Source: Isoperla grammatica (lineage: Eukaryota; Arthropoda; Insecta; Plecoptera; Perlodidae). From it: DNA of 64,000 nucleotides. Location of the stretch: NCBI GenBank assembly GCA_945910005.1, contig OX246743.1, forward strand, positions 37,479,398-37,543,397, written 5' to 3'. A model generated the notes under the pieces. It saw only the letters and a list, made by a program, of their open reading frames with translations, had not been told where the DNA came from and did not search any database. This document shows, piece by piece, positions 21,786-34,083 of this stretch. The first letter of the stretch is position 1; each line of letters opens with the position of its first letter. Made by a program: the position numbers and the translations under genes.

Positions 21786-22189
21786 TCCTACACTATGTGG
21801 CAAAAGTAAATCAAGGAAATATCGGAGAATGTTTTTACTCTAACTCTTCTGCAATCATTGTTTCAAATATGGTAACTAATCGTTATTTCTCATCAATGTA
21901 TGTTGCCTATTCTTTCCAAAATAAAAATTAGAGTGGAGTAAAGATATGTTCTGTCCTACTCTTAATTTATTTATGTCAACTAGTGTGGGAATCCCAAACA
22001 GAAATTGATATTAAAAATGCGTTGATCATTTTTTTTTTTAAATATTACTGTAAACAATACTAAATTTGTTTTAATGATATTTTCTATGTCAAACATTAAT
22101 AAATGTTACACATTGCTAAAACTGTATCAGACTTTTTTTTAATATTGTTTCAAAAAGTATTAAATTTGAAATTGAATTGACTGTCACAC

Positions 22190-22400
22190 GCGCCTAATGT
22201 GACATTATATCTAGTTTGCTACAGTCCCTAGAGTACATTGAAGTACAACACGCTTCGTTCGCCCATGCAACACTGTTTGCTATGGTGTGTCGAGGGAATG
22301 CGGAAGATAGGCGGGTGTTATTTGGAGTAGTGTTGTGTTGTTTGACTGCGGGCGTATATATAGTTACACGTTAGCCAAACACACACACACGATAGTAGGT
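22190..22400 (+). promoter_or_regulatory. Possible TATA promoter ahead of the 330-bp repeat array
   Basis: TATATATAG at 22355-22363 follows a locally CpG-richer stretch (GCTTCGTTCGCCC, GGCGGGTG, CTGCGGGCG) and precedes an (AC)n tract about 25-30 bp downstream, where a start site would be expected. No convincing coding exon follows; the next 1.4 kb is tandem repeat. TATA-like words are frequent in AT-rich DNA, so this stays tentative. Confidence 0.25.
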
Positions 22401-22483
22401 AGGTAGAGTGAAAGTGTTCGGTTGGACACGAGAGCTCCATTCGAGCAATTAAACAGTTTTAGATTACCTTGGTTGGCTGGCAT

Positions 22484-23835
22484 TTCCTTGGTATGTGCTG
22501 TGCATTCGTTCATTGCAACGTCAACTGTTGCTTTATCCGTAGATATATTACACTACACTTGCCGACGTTTAAAAATCAAGGGTATGAACAAAAAAGTCAT
22601 CGTTTTCATAGCAACTCTGTTACACTTAATATGGTATAGTCTGGTCTCGAGCCAATTTATAAGTAAATATGGTATAAATAAAATATAGGCTATGTGAGAA
22701 ACAACAAGCAGGTGCCATATTTGATAAGTTAAGTGAAGAAACGTTGTTATAGAAGGTTTAAGTATAATTAATACATATTTATTTGTCTACCGGCTCAGTT
22801 ACAAAGAACTGATTGAAATAACTTTTCCTTGGTCTGTGCATTTGTTCGTTGCAACGTCAATTCTTGCTTTATCCATAGATGTGTATACCATGGCCGACGT
22901 TTTAAATCAAAGGTCGGACAAAAAACGATCTTTTCATAACAACTCTTTTACTCTAAATATGGTATAGTCTGGTCTCGAGCCAATTTATAAATAAATATGG
23001 TATAAATAAAATATAGGCCAAGTGAGAAACAACAAGCAGGTGCCATATTTGATAAGTTAAGTGAAATACGTTGTTAGACGTTGTTATAGAAGGTTTAAGT
23101 AAAATTAATACATTTTTATTTGTCTACCGGCTCATTACAAAAAACTGGTTGAAAGAACTTTTCCGTGGTAGCTGTGCATTCGTTCGTTGCAACGTCAACT
23201 CTTGCTTCATATGTATACTTGCCGACGTTTAAAAATCAAGGGTATGAACAAAAAAGTCATCGTTTTCATAGCAACTCTGTTACACTTAATATGGTATAGT
23301 CTGGTCTCGAGTCAATTTATAAATAAATATGGTATAAATAAAATATAGGCTAAGTGAGAAACAACAATCTGGTGCCATATTTGATAATTTAAGTGGAGAA
23401 ACGTTGTTAAACGTTGTTGTAGAAGGTTTAAGTAAAATGAATACATATTTATTTGTCTACCGGCTCAAATACAAAGAACTGATTGAAAGAACTTTTCCTT
23501 GGTCTGTGCATTCGTTCATTGCAACGTCAACTCTTGCCTTATATCCATAGATGTGTATACTGGCCGATGTGTATAAATCAAAGGTCGGACAAAAAACTAT
23601 CTTTTCGTTACAACTCTTTTACTCTAAATATGGTTTAGTCTGGTCTCAAGCCAATTTATAAATAAATATGGTATAAATAAAATATACGCGAGAAACAACA
23701 AGCAGGTGCCATATTTGATAAGTTAAGTGGAGAAACGTTGTTAGACGTTGTTATATAGAAGGTTTGAATAAATACATTTTTATTTGTTGTCTACCGCGGC
23801 TCAGTTACAAAGAACTGATTGAAAGAACTCGTTTT
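22484..23835 (+). repeat. 330-bp tandem repeat, about 4 copies, with alternating subtypes
   Basis: The landmark TCTACCGGCTCA (or TCTACCGCGGCTCA) recurs at 22796, 23123, 23456 and 23790, so units are 327-334 bp. Units 1 and 3 share GTCATCGTTTTCATAGCAAC, while units 2 and 4 share a GGTCGGACAAAAAAC and CTCTTTTACTCTAAATATGG version, giving a dimer of about 660 bp. All contain GCAACGTCAA, GGTATAGTCTGGTCTC and TAAATATGGTATAAATAAAA or close variants. The 88-codon frame at 22422 mostly reads the first unit and is not kept by the others. Confidence 0.9.
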
Positions 23836-25310
23836 CAGTGGGAGTCATTGTACCAAATGTTTATTGTATATGCCAGTATTTTATTTATAGCAGTTGTTTT
23901 ATCTTCATCACAATCAATTTTATTTTCTATTATTATGGTAGACATTAATATCAAAATAAATTAATAAATAATAGCCGTCTATGATAGTGTAATCCAAACA
24001 AAGTATGATACAAAACATGGAAAGATAATGAGAATAATTACATAGCCAGAGTTAAGCGTAGTTTAGAGTAGAGTTAAGCAATTAATTCAGCTTTATAGAC
24101 ATGATACGTCATGTGATAGCAATTATGAAAAACCTGCGTTATTATTATATTCCCAACTCGGGGGATTTGATATAATGATTACTAAACATAAGTGATCCTA
24201 CAGCCGTTGTTTATGTGTATTATTTTCCTATCTATACCACTGTTATCACATCTTTGTTTATCACTGACACGACACTAAAAAGTATACAGGTCAAATTGAC
24301 GAGTTTGTCTTTTGGCCCTTTACGTAACTCAATTCAATTCGTAGATTCTGGGTTCCGTTCCTATCCGGATAACAGTTATTATATTTTCACATACAAAATC
24401 TTAGTATTCGTATCTATCATTCTACTACCATGGACTTACAACTATATGTATGTGCAACATGGTTGGAATACGCGTCTGCGATTCTCATTTCCGGTTTTTG
24501 ACATTCTCGGACATTTTAGCCCCTATCGCTAAACAATTACACATCAACAGTCACAACAACAATGTGAACAATGTCAAAATCCGAAACTTAAGAGCTAAAA
24601 TGGCTGCCCACCGCCTTCTTCCGTGGCTATTTAATTGGTACCTACATGGATTTGTTAGCTGATTCAGGTCCATTAACGAAGTTACTATTATAAGTCCGTG
24701 CTACAACTATATAAAATAATCACTTTTGAATTAATTCTCCAAACACACTTGTAATATTTTCATTCCCTGCCTCCCTCAACATTTCTAACAAATTCTCACC
24801 TGCATGTAAAGAGGGCTATAAAACTTAAGACCTACCATTACACGTTTACAGCATATTATTGTTAATTAGCCTCGCAAGGAGACGACTGTACGAGCCGTGG
24901 TGCGTGTAAGAAGACGAGCCTTGGTGCGGGCAACGAGGTACCTAAGTTGTCTGCACGGGAAAAGTAGTGGTAACGCATGGAATAACTGATCGCTGAACAG
25001 ATACTAGGAATGTGGTCAGCGGTATTCAAGGACGATGCTTCGCTTTCTTGGAACATTACGAGGATGTATTTAGAATCGTTTATTTTCTAACTACCGCGTG
25101 TGTGGATATCTTGTGTTGTGGACGGTAGCGCGATTGGTGGCGTTTTTGAGTATTGTATTTATTGAAATTTACTCGCCCGAGAGCGGGAAGGTCAGTGTAG
25201 AGCACAAATTGCCCTCTGCAGCCATGTAAAAAAGTGGAATTATAATCTAGACTAAGGACTAAGTACTAACTAAGAATAGAAAGTGGCAAACAGGGTGTAA
25301 CACAAAGGTT
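23836..25310. other. Stretch without recognisable features
   Basis: The frames of 66-105 codons here show no domain, codon bias or splice-site support. Nothing else is seen. Confidence 0.45.
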
Positions 25311-25314
25311 AAAC

Positions 25315-25445
25315 AAACAAATAGTTCAAATTGTAAGAACACACTAAAAAGGAATAGTTAAAACACACGCAAATGACACGCTTAAGTAATAAACAAAAGA
25401 CCAAAAAAAATAGTTCAAATTGTAAGAACACACTTAAAAGTAATC
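25315..25445. repeat. Partial 90-bp tandem duplication
   Basis: AATAGTTCAAATTGTAAGAA followed by CACACT occurs at 25319 and again at 25409, 90 bases later, with related flanking sequence. Confidence 0.75.
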
Positions 25446-25676
25446 GGAAAAAACAACACGCGTTTTTGAGAAGTTGTGAGGAACTAATGCAAAAATGGAA
25501 TTTGCGGTGATGTTTAGGGTTTTCTAGCAAATAACAAGGGATGCTGACTGTCATTCTAATTATTCGATTGCATTACGCTGTTTAGTTGTCTTTCGCACAA
25601 GCAATTATTTATTCAAAACGAGCCATGGATTCTTACTGAAGGAGGTGACATTGTTGCATTGTGGTGAGAACTCTTA

Positions 25677-25825
25677 GGTCCAGTCTTACAATGTCCCAAT
25701 AACTACGTATTTGTCGAGTAGCTTGTTTTCTCCATGGCAACGACCAATCAAAACTCTTGAAATCATCCAAATACTTTATAATTCTTACAAATAATTTTCC
25801 TATTAGGAGATTATAAGACCGGCCC
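25677..25825. mobile_element. PIF/Harbinger-like MITE, family A copy 2
   Basis: It has the opposite orientation to the copy at 1759: it begins GGTCCAGTCTTACAATGTCC and ends GATTATAAGACCGGCCC. An exact TTA lies on both sides (25674-25676 and 25826-25828). The element is 149 bp and noncoding. Confidence 0.85.
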
Positions 25826-25828
25826 TTA

Positions 25829-25974
25829 TGCCCCTAATTTCAATGTCCAGTTTAAGTTCTAAGTAAATTTAACTGTCAAGTAAGCCCAGGTTGGTGTATT
25901 TCTATTGGCAGTTATCATGGTGAAAACAATTAAACTGGAAAGTAGATTTTAACTGGACATTAAAATACCGGCCC
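25829..25974. mobile_element. Second MITE abutting family A copy 2
   Basis: AATGTCCAGTTT near the left end and AACTGGACATT plus TACCGGCCC at the right end are inverted repeats of a 146-bp element. TTA is on its left (shared with the neighbouring MITE) and TAA on its right. The adjacency suggests insertion at an existing target duplication. Confidence 0.6.
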
Positions 25975-26152
25975 TAAGACTAGTAAAAAGGTTTTGGGAA
26001 GGGGTGTATGAGTCCTGGGCAGTAGTAGCTCCACCAAACTAATGAGCGAAAAGTTTCAAGAAAAAGCATCGAGAAGTTTTTAGTGTCGGTCTTTTCACCT
26101 GTAGTCCTGACTTGAGGTTGTGCAAGGTGTTATACTTTGTCCTGAAAGACCG

Positions 26153-26245
26153 ATGCTTTTGTCATAGACGAATGGTTCGTGGCCAATCAGCGATCGGTAT
26201 TTTAAATTGGGGTTCGTTGATTGGCTACGAATCGCTCATTTTAAG
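26153..26245. mobile_element. Diverged MITE family C copy
   Basis: TGCTTTTGTCATAGACG, then GGCCAATCAGCGATCGGTAT, then GATTGGCTACGAATCG reproduce the order seen in 12719-12828. The right end has decayed. Confidence 0.55.
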
Positions 26246-26249
26246 AACA

Positions 26250-27526
26250 TAGTTCAAAACGACAATCAAAAGAATACTATGGTGTTTTGTGCCTCAAAAC
26301 AATAATAAAACAATATTTAAAGAAGATAAATGCTCAATGACGACACATTATCATTCCAAAAACACGTATGCCATTTTTTGTTTACGGTATTTTGTAAGTA
26401 CATTTCTGGCCGAACAATGACAAAGATATAGACGTTGAGAAATACCATAGCCCCATTTACACTGACCAAAAAACAAAACAATATCATTTTATTGAAACAG
26501 CTAGCAAAAAACCACTTGTTTTGTTACAGTACAAAGAATAAATAGCAAATAAAAGTACGGTCTACAGTAACATGCACTTTCGCCGCAGGCTTATAAACAG
26601 AAGTGCTACAGATTTAAAGCGTACCTTGTTAAACAATATAATGCAACGCTAATACACGTTATTACTGTAATTTAAAGCCCGCTTTAACATGGTTACATGT
26701 GTGTGTAATCCACATCCTGCTACTGTACGTACATGTTACGCTATAATTGATAGTTCACTCCTGAAATTGGTTGTTTTACAATGTTGCCAGTTTTCATATT
26801 GTGTTTACTTTTTCCGTGTTTCCTCCTCCATTGTTGTCTATAATTCTTTCCTTCACGGAGACTAGGCCACGGTCACCTTAACTAGACTCGTCGTTTACTA
26901 CAAAGGTGTGATTGTTATCAGATGGGTTTTAGGAACGTTCATCTCGACTTCTTAAATACAATTAAAAGTAGCCTTGCTTTCTGTGCTTTTGTTTGTAGCG
27001 CGTTTTTTGAAACTAATCACTTGAATTTCATCATCCGCGGACGTAATTCATTAGTAATTTTTATGATTGCGTTATTGTGTGGTTTATCACAAAGAGAAAC
27101 GAATTTGTTTCAAGTTTGAACGATTGAGTAAATGGAAAAAAATACCAAGAATAGTTTGAAAAAAAATATGTACGTGAAAGTTAAATAAAATATTGGAAAA
27201 TGGTTTAACCAATGACGCGTTAGAAAAAAAAGTGTAATGTGTGTGCGTGTGCGTTGTGTTAAAGCGCTCAAGGTTAGACTTCATGGTTGGCTAAGTATCG
27301 TGAAAGACACTGACAGAGATAATAAAGTTACTGAGATTAAGATCGGAAATTGAAATAAAGCGTAACTGAACGAAATTTGAAAATCGGTACACAACTTTCA
27401 CTCGGTTGCAGGTTTAGAGTTTTTGACTATGAGACGATGCGCATTGATGAGATTCTTAGTCATAAGACTATTCAAACGGGATTGGTTTTCAAGTTTTGGA
27501 CATTTATACTATTTGTCTATGAACCC
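26250..27526. other. Stretch without recognisable features
   Basis: No exon, TIR pair or tandem array is seen. Short frames here are not supported as genes. Confidence 0.45.
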
Positions 27527-27721
27527 TTTTGTAGAGACCCTTCTAGCCATAATTACTAGATATGCCCCCTTTTACTTTTGGGCCCCGTTCCAGTACATTT
27601 TTTAAACTCTTATACGTGCACAACTTTTGTAGGGACCCTTGTAGCCATAATTACCAGATGTGCCCCCTTCTTCCTTTGGGGGCCCGATTCCAGTACATTT
27701 TTTCAACTCTGATACATGGCT
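27527..27721. repeat. 97-bp tandem dimer
   Basis: TTTTGTAGAGACCCTTCTAG at 27527 and TTTTGTAGGGACCCTTGTAG at 27624 start two diverged copies. Both contain CCATAATTAC, TGCCCCCTT and CCAGTACATTTTTT. Confidence 0.85.
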
Positions 27722-28439
27722 CAATCCCAACATTCGACTTATAATTCCGTCATCATAATTCCATACATTCTTATGCTTTGTCAATCTCGTGAGATTTTTC
27801 CTTGAACCCCTAACATGCATATTTTTTGCCACCCTCTATTTAGCATTCTTCAGTGTATCCTAATCAGTAATGAAAGGAAGTATTGTGCCTTGTATAGCGT
27901 TGATTCTAACTAGGCCCCTCTTTCATTACAATTTTAATTTCGTATCAATTATAGCTTAAAATATATTGGATGTTCAATAATTAATGTATCCTTTGTTCTT
28001 GCAATGGTGAAATTGTCTACTAATTACTTCTCCATACTCCCATTGGTCCTATCTAATTAAGTCGGTTGCGGAGATAGTTGCAGATAATTTGTCTGTGAAT
28101 CGAGGTGACTGAATTTGGCTGAGTAGAATAAAATGACTTAGTAGCATCAAAAGATTCAGAGCAGAGAGTGTCTATGTACGTCTTGTTATTGAAAATATCG
28201 ATGGTGATAATCGATTAACTCGTTTATATCGGTCTACACTTTATCAATTGAGACAGTTTGTGTTTTGAAAGTAAGATCGAATGTGGGACAGGAGACTAAC
28301 GAATGCATGTCTAGGGCAGCCGTCACTGTTCCCGTTCAAAATGGCGTGTTAATGGTTAATATTTTCCAGGTGGTTGAGCCAGCTATATATATGTCGCCTA
28401 TGGAACACTTCTTGTGCATATAATGATTTCTCTGTGAAA

Positions 28440-29260
28440 TGCACGCATTTGAGTATGTAAGTGAGCTAGTCAGTCTAGATATATGAATTCATCAATTTAA
28501 ATATTAAAATATACGAAAAGTAAAAGTAGACGAATATGACCTTCACTTACGTTTAGGATCATTATAAAAATAACTGCGAAGCTATAAAAAATCATTATAT
28601 TTAATGATTTTTAAAGAATTGAACCCTGCTTTGCGTTAGTGAGCTGGTTTGAATATATGAACTGGTAAATTTAATATTAAGATGTTCGAAAAGTAAAAGT
28701 TGAAGTACGACCTTCACTCGACTTGAGTCTCGATATAAAAATAACCCTTTAAGCTATAATCTATTACCCTGAATATTACAATAATTTCTCTACGAAATGA
28801 TTTTAAACATTTACATATTCGGCTATTGAGCGATGTGAATATCAACTAGTACATTTTAATACTGAAAGTAAAAGTGTAAAAAAATCAAGAACAACCTTTA
28901 AAATTAAGCTTATTGTCTCATTGGAAACATATGCAGTTAGTATTTACAACCGATTGATTAAAATAAGTTAAGATTTCTTATTTGAAGATCAGGTATTCGT
29001 CTTATGACTTGATATAAATCTCGTTAAAAGACCTCATTCAGTATTACCGATGGGGCGGAAATCCAACTCGCGACCTCCCGAATGAATATAGCAATGAATA
29101 TTACAATACATACTGAAAATTATGAAATGATTTAAAAAATTTACATATTCTGCTATTTAGCGATGTGAATATCAACTGGTACATTTTAATGCTGAGAGTA
29201 AGTGTAAAAAAATCAAGAACAATCTTTAATATTTCGCTTCTAGTCTCATTCTGTTACCTC
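28440..29260. repeat. Degenerate tandem array of about 190-bp units
   Basis: Four diverged copies share GTGAGCT or GCGATGTGAATATCAACT, then AAAGTAAAAGT, then ACCTTCACT or CAAGAACAA, then ATAAAAATAAC. The last two (from 28826 and 29158) are most alike. A SINE-like fragment (CCAACTCGCGACCTCCCGAA, 29059-29090) interrupts the array. Confidence 0.65.
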
Positions 29261-29454
29261 CTTTCTTAATCTCCTTTCTGTTACCGCTGCGTCCGTAACC
29301 TATCGGTATAAATCCATAACGATATTGATTTTATTATAAATATTACACACATTCGATGGCATTCTTGTAATATTTCAATTCGAAAGTAGGCTCAGTTCTT
29401 TAATGGTCGCTGCGGGAGAGAATGTTATATTATATAAATGCGGTGTGACGCCAA

Positions 29455-29525
29455 TTCTCTAAACGTGTATCCCGACTGGGAATTGAGCCCAGTACCTCTC
29501 ACTATCGAGTGACGTGACAGGTCTA
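29455..29525 (-). mobile_element. tRNA-derived SINE remnant
   Basis: The minus strand reads GGCTCAATTCC in a B-box context, with a tRNA-like anticodon-arm region upstream. No complete cloverleaf is seen. Confidence 0.35.
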
Positions 29526-29872
29526 CAGACAACCTTCACTAATTATCTAACGTTTTACCTTAAGGGTAGGCCGGTCTCCATGTTGCACATGAATATGTAT
29601 GTACAGACTTCTGCTCCAAAAACCCAGTTTCTATGAAATATATACGATATCAGAGTGGCCGTATGCTTATTGAAACTATGTTTAACTATATTCCTAGTTT
29701 ACTATACCTCATAAGTATGCTGGTTGCGCCCTTATTGTCGATATATTGTAGATATATTTACGTTACACTGGATCAATAGAAGAGTATTGTGGTAGAAACT
29801 TTATACATTTTAATCAAAAGGATTTTGTTTAGAAAAAGAAGCAAAAGCTTATACAAATTTTCAGTAAGGATT

Positions 29873-29940
29873 GGCGATAGCAGGTATCGAACCGGCGACT
29901 TCCAGAATGTATGCCCCATGTACTAGTACAAAGCCATTTC
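29873..29940 (-). mobile_element. tRNA-derived SINE remnant with exact B box
   Basis: The minus strand reads GGTTCGATACC, matching the pol III B-box consensus. The A box is weak. Confidence 0.4.
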
Positions 29941-31077
29941 CATATGCTGCACTTAGATCCATAGTTCGTGAAGATTTTTTTTTTTTAACTGTGAAATTTT
30001 GACTATCATTTTTACTTTTTTTAGCTTCTAAATACTACATTTAATCATCAATTTCTCAATCATATCCTCGAATGTTTTAGGTTACTGTCACGTCACATAC
30101 CAACTATGTGCATTGTGCCATTATTTGACCTGACTTGTATTTTTGTCCGGAAACTGAGAACGAATATAAACACAACTAAAACTTTTGTGTGACATTTTAG
30201 GGTGTCACAACGACCTACATAATTATATAATAAATATTTCATAACTAAATATTCATATGATGACTTACTAGACTAATAGGAAATAAAATGTACACGTTTG
30301 CATTATATTTCATACCGGAAATTCAAGTAAATTCATTACTTAACACTAACTCATGCGTGTTTTATTGTAGCTTATTAAATCCGGGAAGTGAGAAGTGTTA
30401 TTTACATTAGTGACTAGATTAGAAACATATATTCAAATGAATCTATCCATTCAGTCAATTGTTGCATTGTTACTATATACGCGCATGGTACCACCTACAT
30501 GTTGAAACACATTCAAGAGTTGCGGTATATCGCCGCTACAAAACACCAGCGCTAGCTTCGAAAACATTAGTTGTTCCGGTTCTCTGGCGCCTACAAAGAA
30601 ATTTGGTCCAAATAATTTAATAAAATTCAGCTTGTCTAATTTATGCTGTTGTAAATTACTTCTTGACCTTGTTTTGTTAGGTTGCAATCAGATACAGCTA
30701 CGGAACTGCCCGCCAGAATTCATTCTGTCATAACGTACGAGAGTGAAACTTTGGTTTGTATGGAGTTTCTTCTTGATTTCTTGGCTGACAGTCAACAAAC
30801 TGTAGAGTTTATTGGTTTAGGTCAATATGTTAGGTTTTAATGTGTCTGGAGTCTACAAGGTAGGCGTTATTGTTATTCTTAGTCAGACAAGTTGGGAAAC
30901 AATCTGAGCGAGAAATCAAAGTATTAAAAAATATCTCCCTTCCTTTTGTAAATTTCTGGATCCTTGTATTGTGGATACTCAAATAACACCTTTATGATTA
31001 CAATTGCATGGCACATTTCGTGTATATTCTGATTAAGGTAATACACATTGAAAAAAAAATGTGTTAGTTGGATTCCA

Positions 31078-31330
31078 GGGTCCAGATTCACAAAGGTGCC
31101 TAAGTGCTAAGACGTCCTAGTTTAGGCAAATCTTAGTTATATGAATCACCAATATGTCATTCTGCAATGTTATAAAGATGAAATATAGTAAAATATGAAC
31201 AATTTAACTAATAATATTTGATTTGTGAATGTGTATTAATACCTAGACATAATTTATCTTGATTTATCTAGCTAGGATTTGCCTAACTTAGGACAACTTA
31301 GAGTTACGCATCTTTGTGAATCCAGGCCCA
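31078..31330. mobile_element. TIR element of about 250 bp
   Basis: GGGTCCAGATTCACAAAGGT at the left and CTTTGTGAATCCAGGCCC at the right are inverted. Subterminal GCAAATCTTAG and CTAGGATTTGCC also pair. The end sequence (GGATTCACAA) is related to the element at 2117-2579. It is noncoding. Confidence 0.75.
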
Positions 31331-31705
31331 GACGTGTAAAATCGTATCTACGCATAAATTCAAAGCTAAAGACAATTTAAAAGTACTTTTCATACCGTAA
31401 GTTGATCCAAGATATGCTCGATTGCTCGTACTACCAAAACCGTCTAGCATTGATTTAATTGTTTAAGTTTACTGCATGTTTTTCATTTATAACAAATAGT
31501 ATTTTTGTGTAGTATTTTGTATAGTTCTCGTAAACGTCTTTATGAGTATAAAATAGATTCGAATTATTTTTGTGTTTCGTCTCCAGGTATTTTGATATTT
31601 GGAATAGTTGGGAACTAACGTCCGGAAGTTCTTATGGTATAACTCGATCAAAACATTAGTCTTGAGACAGAACAAACCTCAGGGCAAACCTCTAATCAGG
31701 ATAGC

Positions 31706-31778
31706 TGCAGGTGGCTGGGATCGAACCTTAGACCACCCGAAATAGATGCTCGTGTGATAGCACTGAGCCATCACTGTG
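31706..31778 (-). mobile_element. tRNA-like SINE head
   Basis: The minus strand reads ATGGCTCAGTGCTATCACAC (A-box region) and GGTTCGATCCCAGCC (exact B box) at tRNA spacing. No functional tRNA structure is seen, so it is a SINE head. Confidence 0.5.
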
Positions 31779-32795
31779 TATCAGTTTCATCCCAACTCAG
31801 AATGAGTCTAGACCCCCCCCTCGTACACCAAAGCAGAGAGCAGCCGGAGCGTGCAATAGTAATGAATGGGTTGGCTATATTATATTTCCTAGAGGTACAA
31901 TTAGGTGTACACCGTATTCGCGGTGTCTCGTGCTCACCCATTAGAATGGAGGTCGAGGTCCTTTCACACTGGAAACAATTGAACGTTAGTGAGAACGACC
32001 CGGCTTCAGTGTCATTTGCGCTTCATTGTTGCATCCCATTCTAGTTAACATACTTTTACTATACTGGCCGTCGTTTCACAGCTGTTGCTGATAGCATCGA
32101 TATTGGCGTATAGCTGATAAATGCGTATTGTTGTGATAAGGACCTGGTTTGGCCTTGTGAACAGTTTGCTAATAGTATGCAGTTCTTAATATTGACAGTT
32201 TAACTTAATTGGAAAATAATACAGGGTGGGCATTAAGAAATACCTGACAATAAATATCTCTACACTTTCAACACTAAAACAGAAAAGAATCAAATGGTAT
32301 GTCCATGTTCGGTGCTTAATTTTGTTAGCAGGAAAAATGTATTTAAAAAAATTGCTGACCAAGATATATGTACACTATTTATTTGTTTATGGTGTATCCT
32401 ACGTACACTTACACATATAACACTTATTACATGATATTATATTGAAAACAATTATACGAATCCTGCATTTTGTAGTCGAAAATGAGCTGAAATTATGACA
32501 TAAAAGTTACTTAATCAGTAAAGTTACCTGTTATGGTTAGCTTTTATGAAATCGTCAAAATACATCGACGCTAAAAGAAAATAAGCCTTATTATTACCCA
32601 CAAGCTCACGTTTATATTCTGAATTAGTTGGATTACTTACTTTTTCATAATGTTTTCTTTTGACAGCAGCTGTATTTCCAACCTCTTAACTTTACTCTTT
32701 TCAACCGTTCTTGGACCGTAATTACTTGTTGGCAACTTTCGCTTCACGTTATACGTATATTGCTCACACCCACCATTAACATCGCTTATGTATTA

Positions 32796-32986
32796 AGGCT
32801 GGTCCACACAGATTTTGAAGACATAATGCATTAGGTTTTAAGACGTTGTTTTAAAAACAACAATGAAAACAACGTCTTAGAACTAAAACTTTGTGTGAAC
32901 GCCAGTACGTGTTTCCTATGATCCAACTTTACGACTACGCGTTAAACCTTAAATCGTATGTCTTAAAAATCTGTGTGGACCAGCGT
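32796..32986. mobile_element. 191-bp MITE family E, copy 1
   Basis: The ends AGGCTGGTCCACACAGATTT and ATCTGTGTGGACCAGCGT are inverted repeats, flanked by TTA on both sides (32793-32795 and 32987-32989). An internal fold pairs TTTTAAGACGTTGTTTT with AAAACAACGTCTTA. It is almost identical to 52101-52291, so the family moved recently. Confidence 0.85.
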
Positions 32987-33363
32987 TTACAAAAAAATAT
33001 ACTGGCCCATTGTGAAATTCTGTTGTTGGTTGAGTTCGTGTTTGTGTTTGTGATTTCGTTGATCGTTAAACAAATTCACTCTTATTACTCTTCGCCAATT
33101 TTAAAACCACGCAAAATGAACGGTTTTCGGGTATATCTCAATCATAAACGTGATCGAATTACAATAAATTTGAAACAATTTTAAAAAATTGCAAAATTTG
33201 TAATTAATTACGTACTGTGTATGATTCACTTATTTTTCGTTGTTTTGTTTACGAAAATATTGCAGTGCCCCTAATAAACATGTTTATACACATTCATCAT
33301 AATGAATAAAAATATTTAACACTTGTTTTCTTACATTTAGGTTTTACAAGTCTATTTGGGTCG

Positions 33364-33563
33364 NNNNNNNNNNNNNNNNNNNNNNNNNNNNNNNNNNNNN
33401 NNNNNNNNNNNNNNNNNNNNNNNNNNNNNNNNNNNNNNNNNNNNNNNNNNNNNNNNNNNNNNNNNNNNNNNNNNNNNNNNNNNNNNNNNNNNNNNNNNNN
33501 NNNNNNNNNNNNNNNNNNNNNNNNNNNNNNNNNNNNNNNNNNNNNNNNNNNNNNNNNNNNNNN
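33364..33563. other. Assembly gap of exactly 200 N
   Basis: A run of 200 N hides the 5' part of the retrotransposon ORF1. The round number indicates a scaffolding placeholder, so the true missing length is unknown. Confidence 0.98.
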
Positions 33564-33564
33564 T

Positions 33565-34083
33565 GAAGAGCTCCGAAAAAAGGATGAGGAGATCGAGGCG
33601 CTGAAGGCAGACTCGGCCAAGCTGAGGAGTGAGTTACTGGACGAGGTGGAGGCCAGGACGGACGAGCTCCAGCAGTACCAGCGCCGGGACAATCTCCGTA
33701 TTTTCGGCGTCCCAGAGGCTGACGGCGAGTCTACCGACGAGCTGGTGCTGCGCGTGGCTAGACAGGTCGGGGCCGATGTGAAGCTGCGCGACATCGCGAG
33801 GAGCCATCGGGTAGGGGCTAAGTCCGGCAGCAACCCTCGACCCATTATAGCACGCTTCGTGTCGTACCGGGACCGGAACGAGCTCTTCACAAAGAAGAGA
33901 AACCTGAAGGGGACCGGGACGACGATCCGTGAGGACCTGACGGCTTGTCGCCTGCACGTTCTGCGTGCGGCTGTTGAGGCACACAGCCTCCGTAACGTCT
34001 GGACGCAAGACGGCGTCATCATCATCCGTCAGCGGGACGGAACCAGAGTGCGAGCTACGCGTCTTCGCCATATTCACCATTAA
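33565..34083 (+). CDS. Retrotransposon ORF1 protein, L1-type RNA-binding (partial)
   Basis: The frame is open from the gap edge (33565) to TAA at 34081-34083, 172 residues of the C-terminal part. It begins with a charged coiled coil (EELRKKDEEIEALKADSAKL, continuing to about residue 40). It then enters a domain opening YQRRDNLRIFGVPE, with IIARFVSYRDRNELFTKKR and later TTIREDLTACRLHVLRAA. This arrangement of coiled coil, RRM-like domain and C-terminal domain is that of L1-type ORF1 proteins (Transposase_22-like), which coat the element RNA and act as nucleic-acid chaperones. GC content is far higher than in the flanks. The N-terminus, including the start codon, is inside the gap. The long antisense frame over this region is a shadow. 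Confidence 0.85.
   Translation, partial: EELRKKDEEIEALKADSAKLRSELLDEVEARTDELQQYQRRDNLRIFGVPEADGESTDELVLRVARQVGADVKLRDIARSHRVGAKSGSNPRPIIARFVSYRDRNELFTKKRNLKGTGTTIREDLTACRLHVLRAAVEAHSLRNVWTQDGVIIIRQRDGTRVRATRLRHIHH

Larger units (their letters stand above)
15359..22190. other. AT-rich stretch, transposon fragments only
   Basis: No coding exon is supported. Visible items are the hairpin with T-run at 16795-16839, a 45-base dispersed repeat at 17681-17725, and one member of a perfect 78-bp duplication at 18251-18328. The remainder shows no structure I can name. Confidence 0.5.

Noticed and set aside
30451..30687. 78-codon minus-strand frame
   Set aside because: No recognisable domain, neighbours or splice signals.
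33297..34025. 242-codon minus-strand frame over the gap
   Set aside because: It includes the 200 N as residues and is antisense to the well-supported ORF1; composition bias from GC-rich ORF1 keeps it open.
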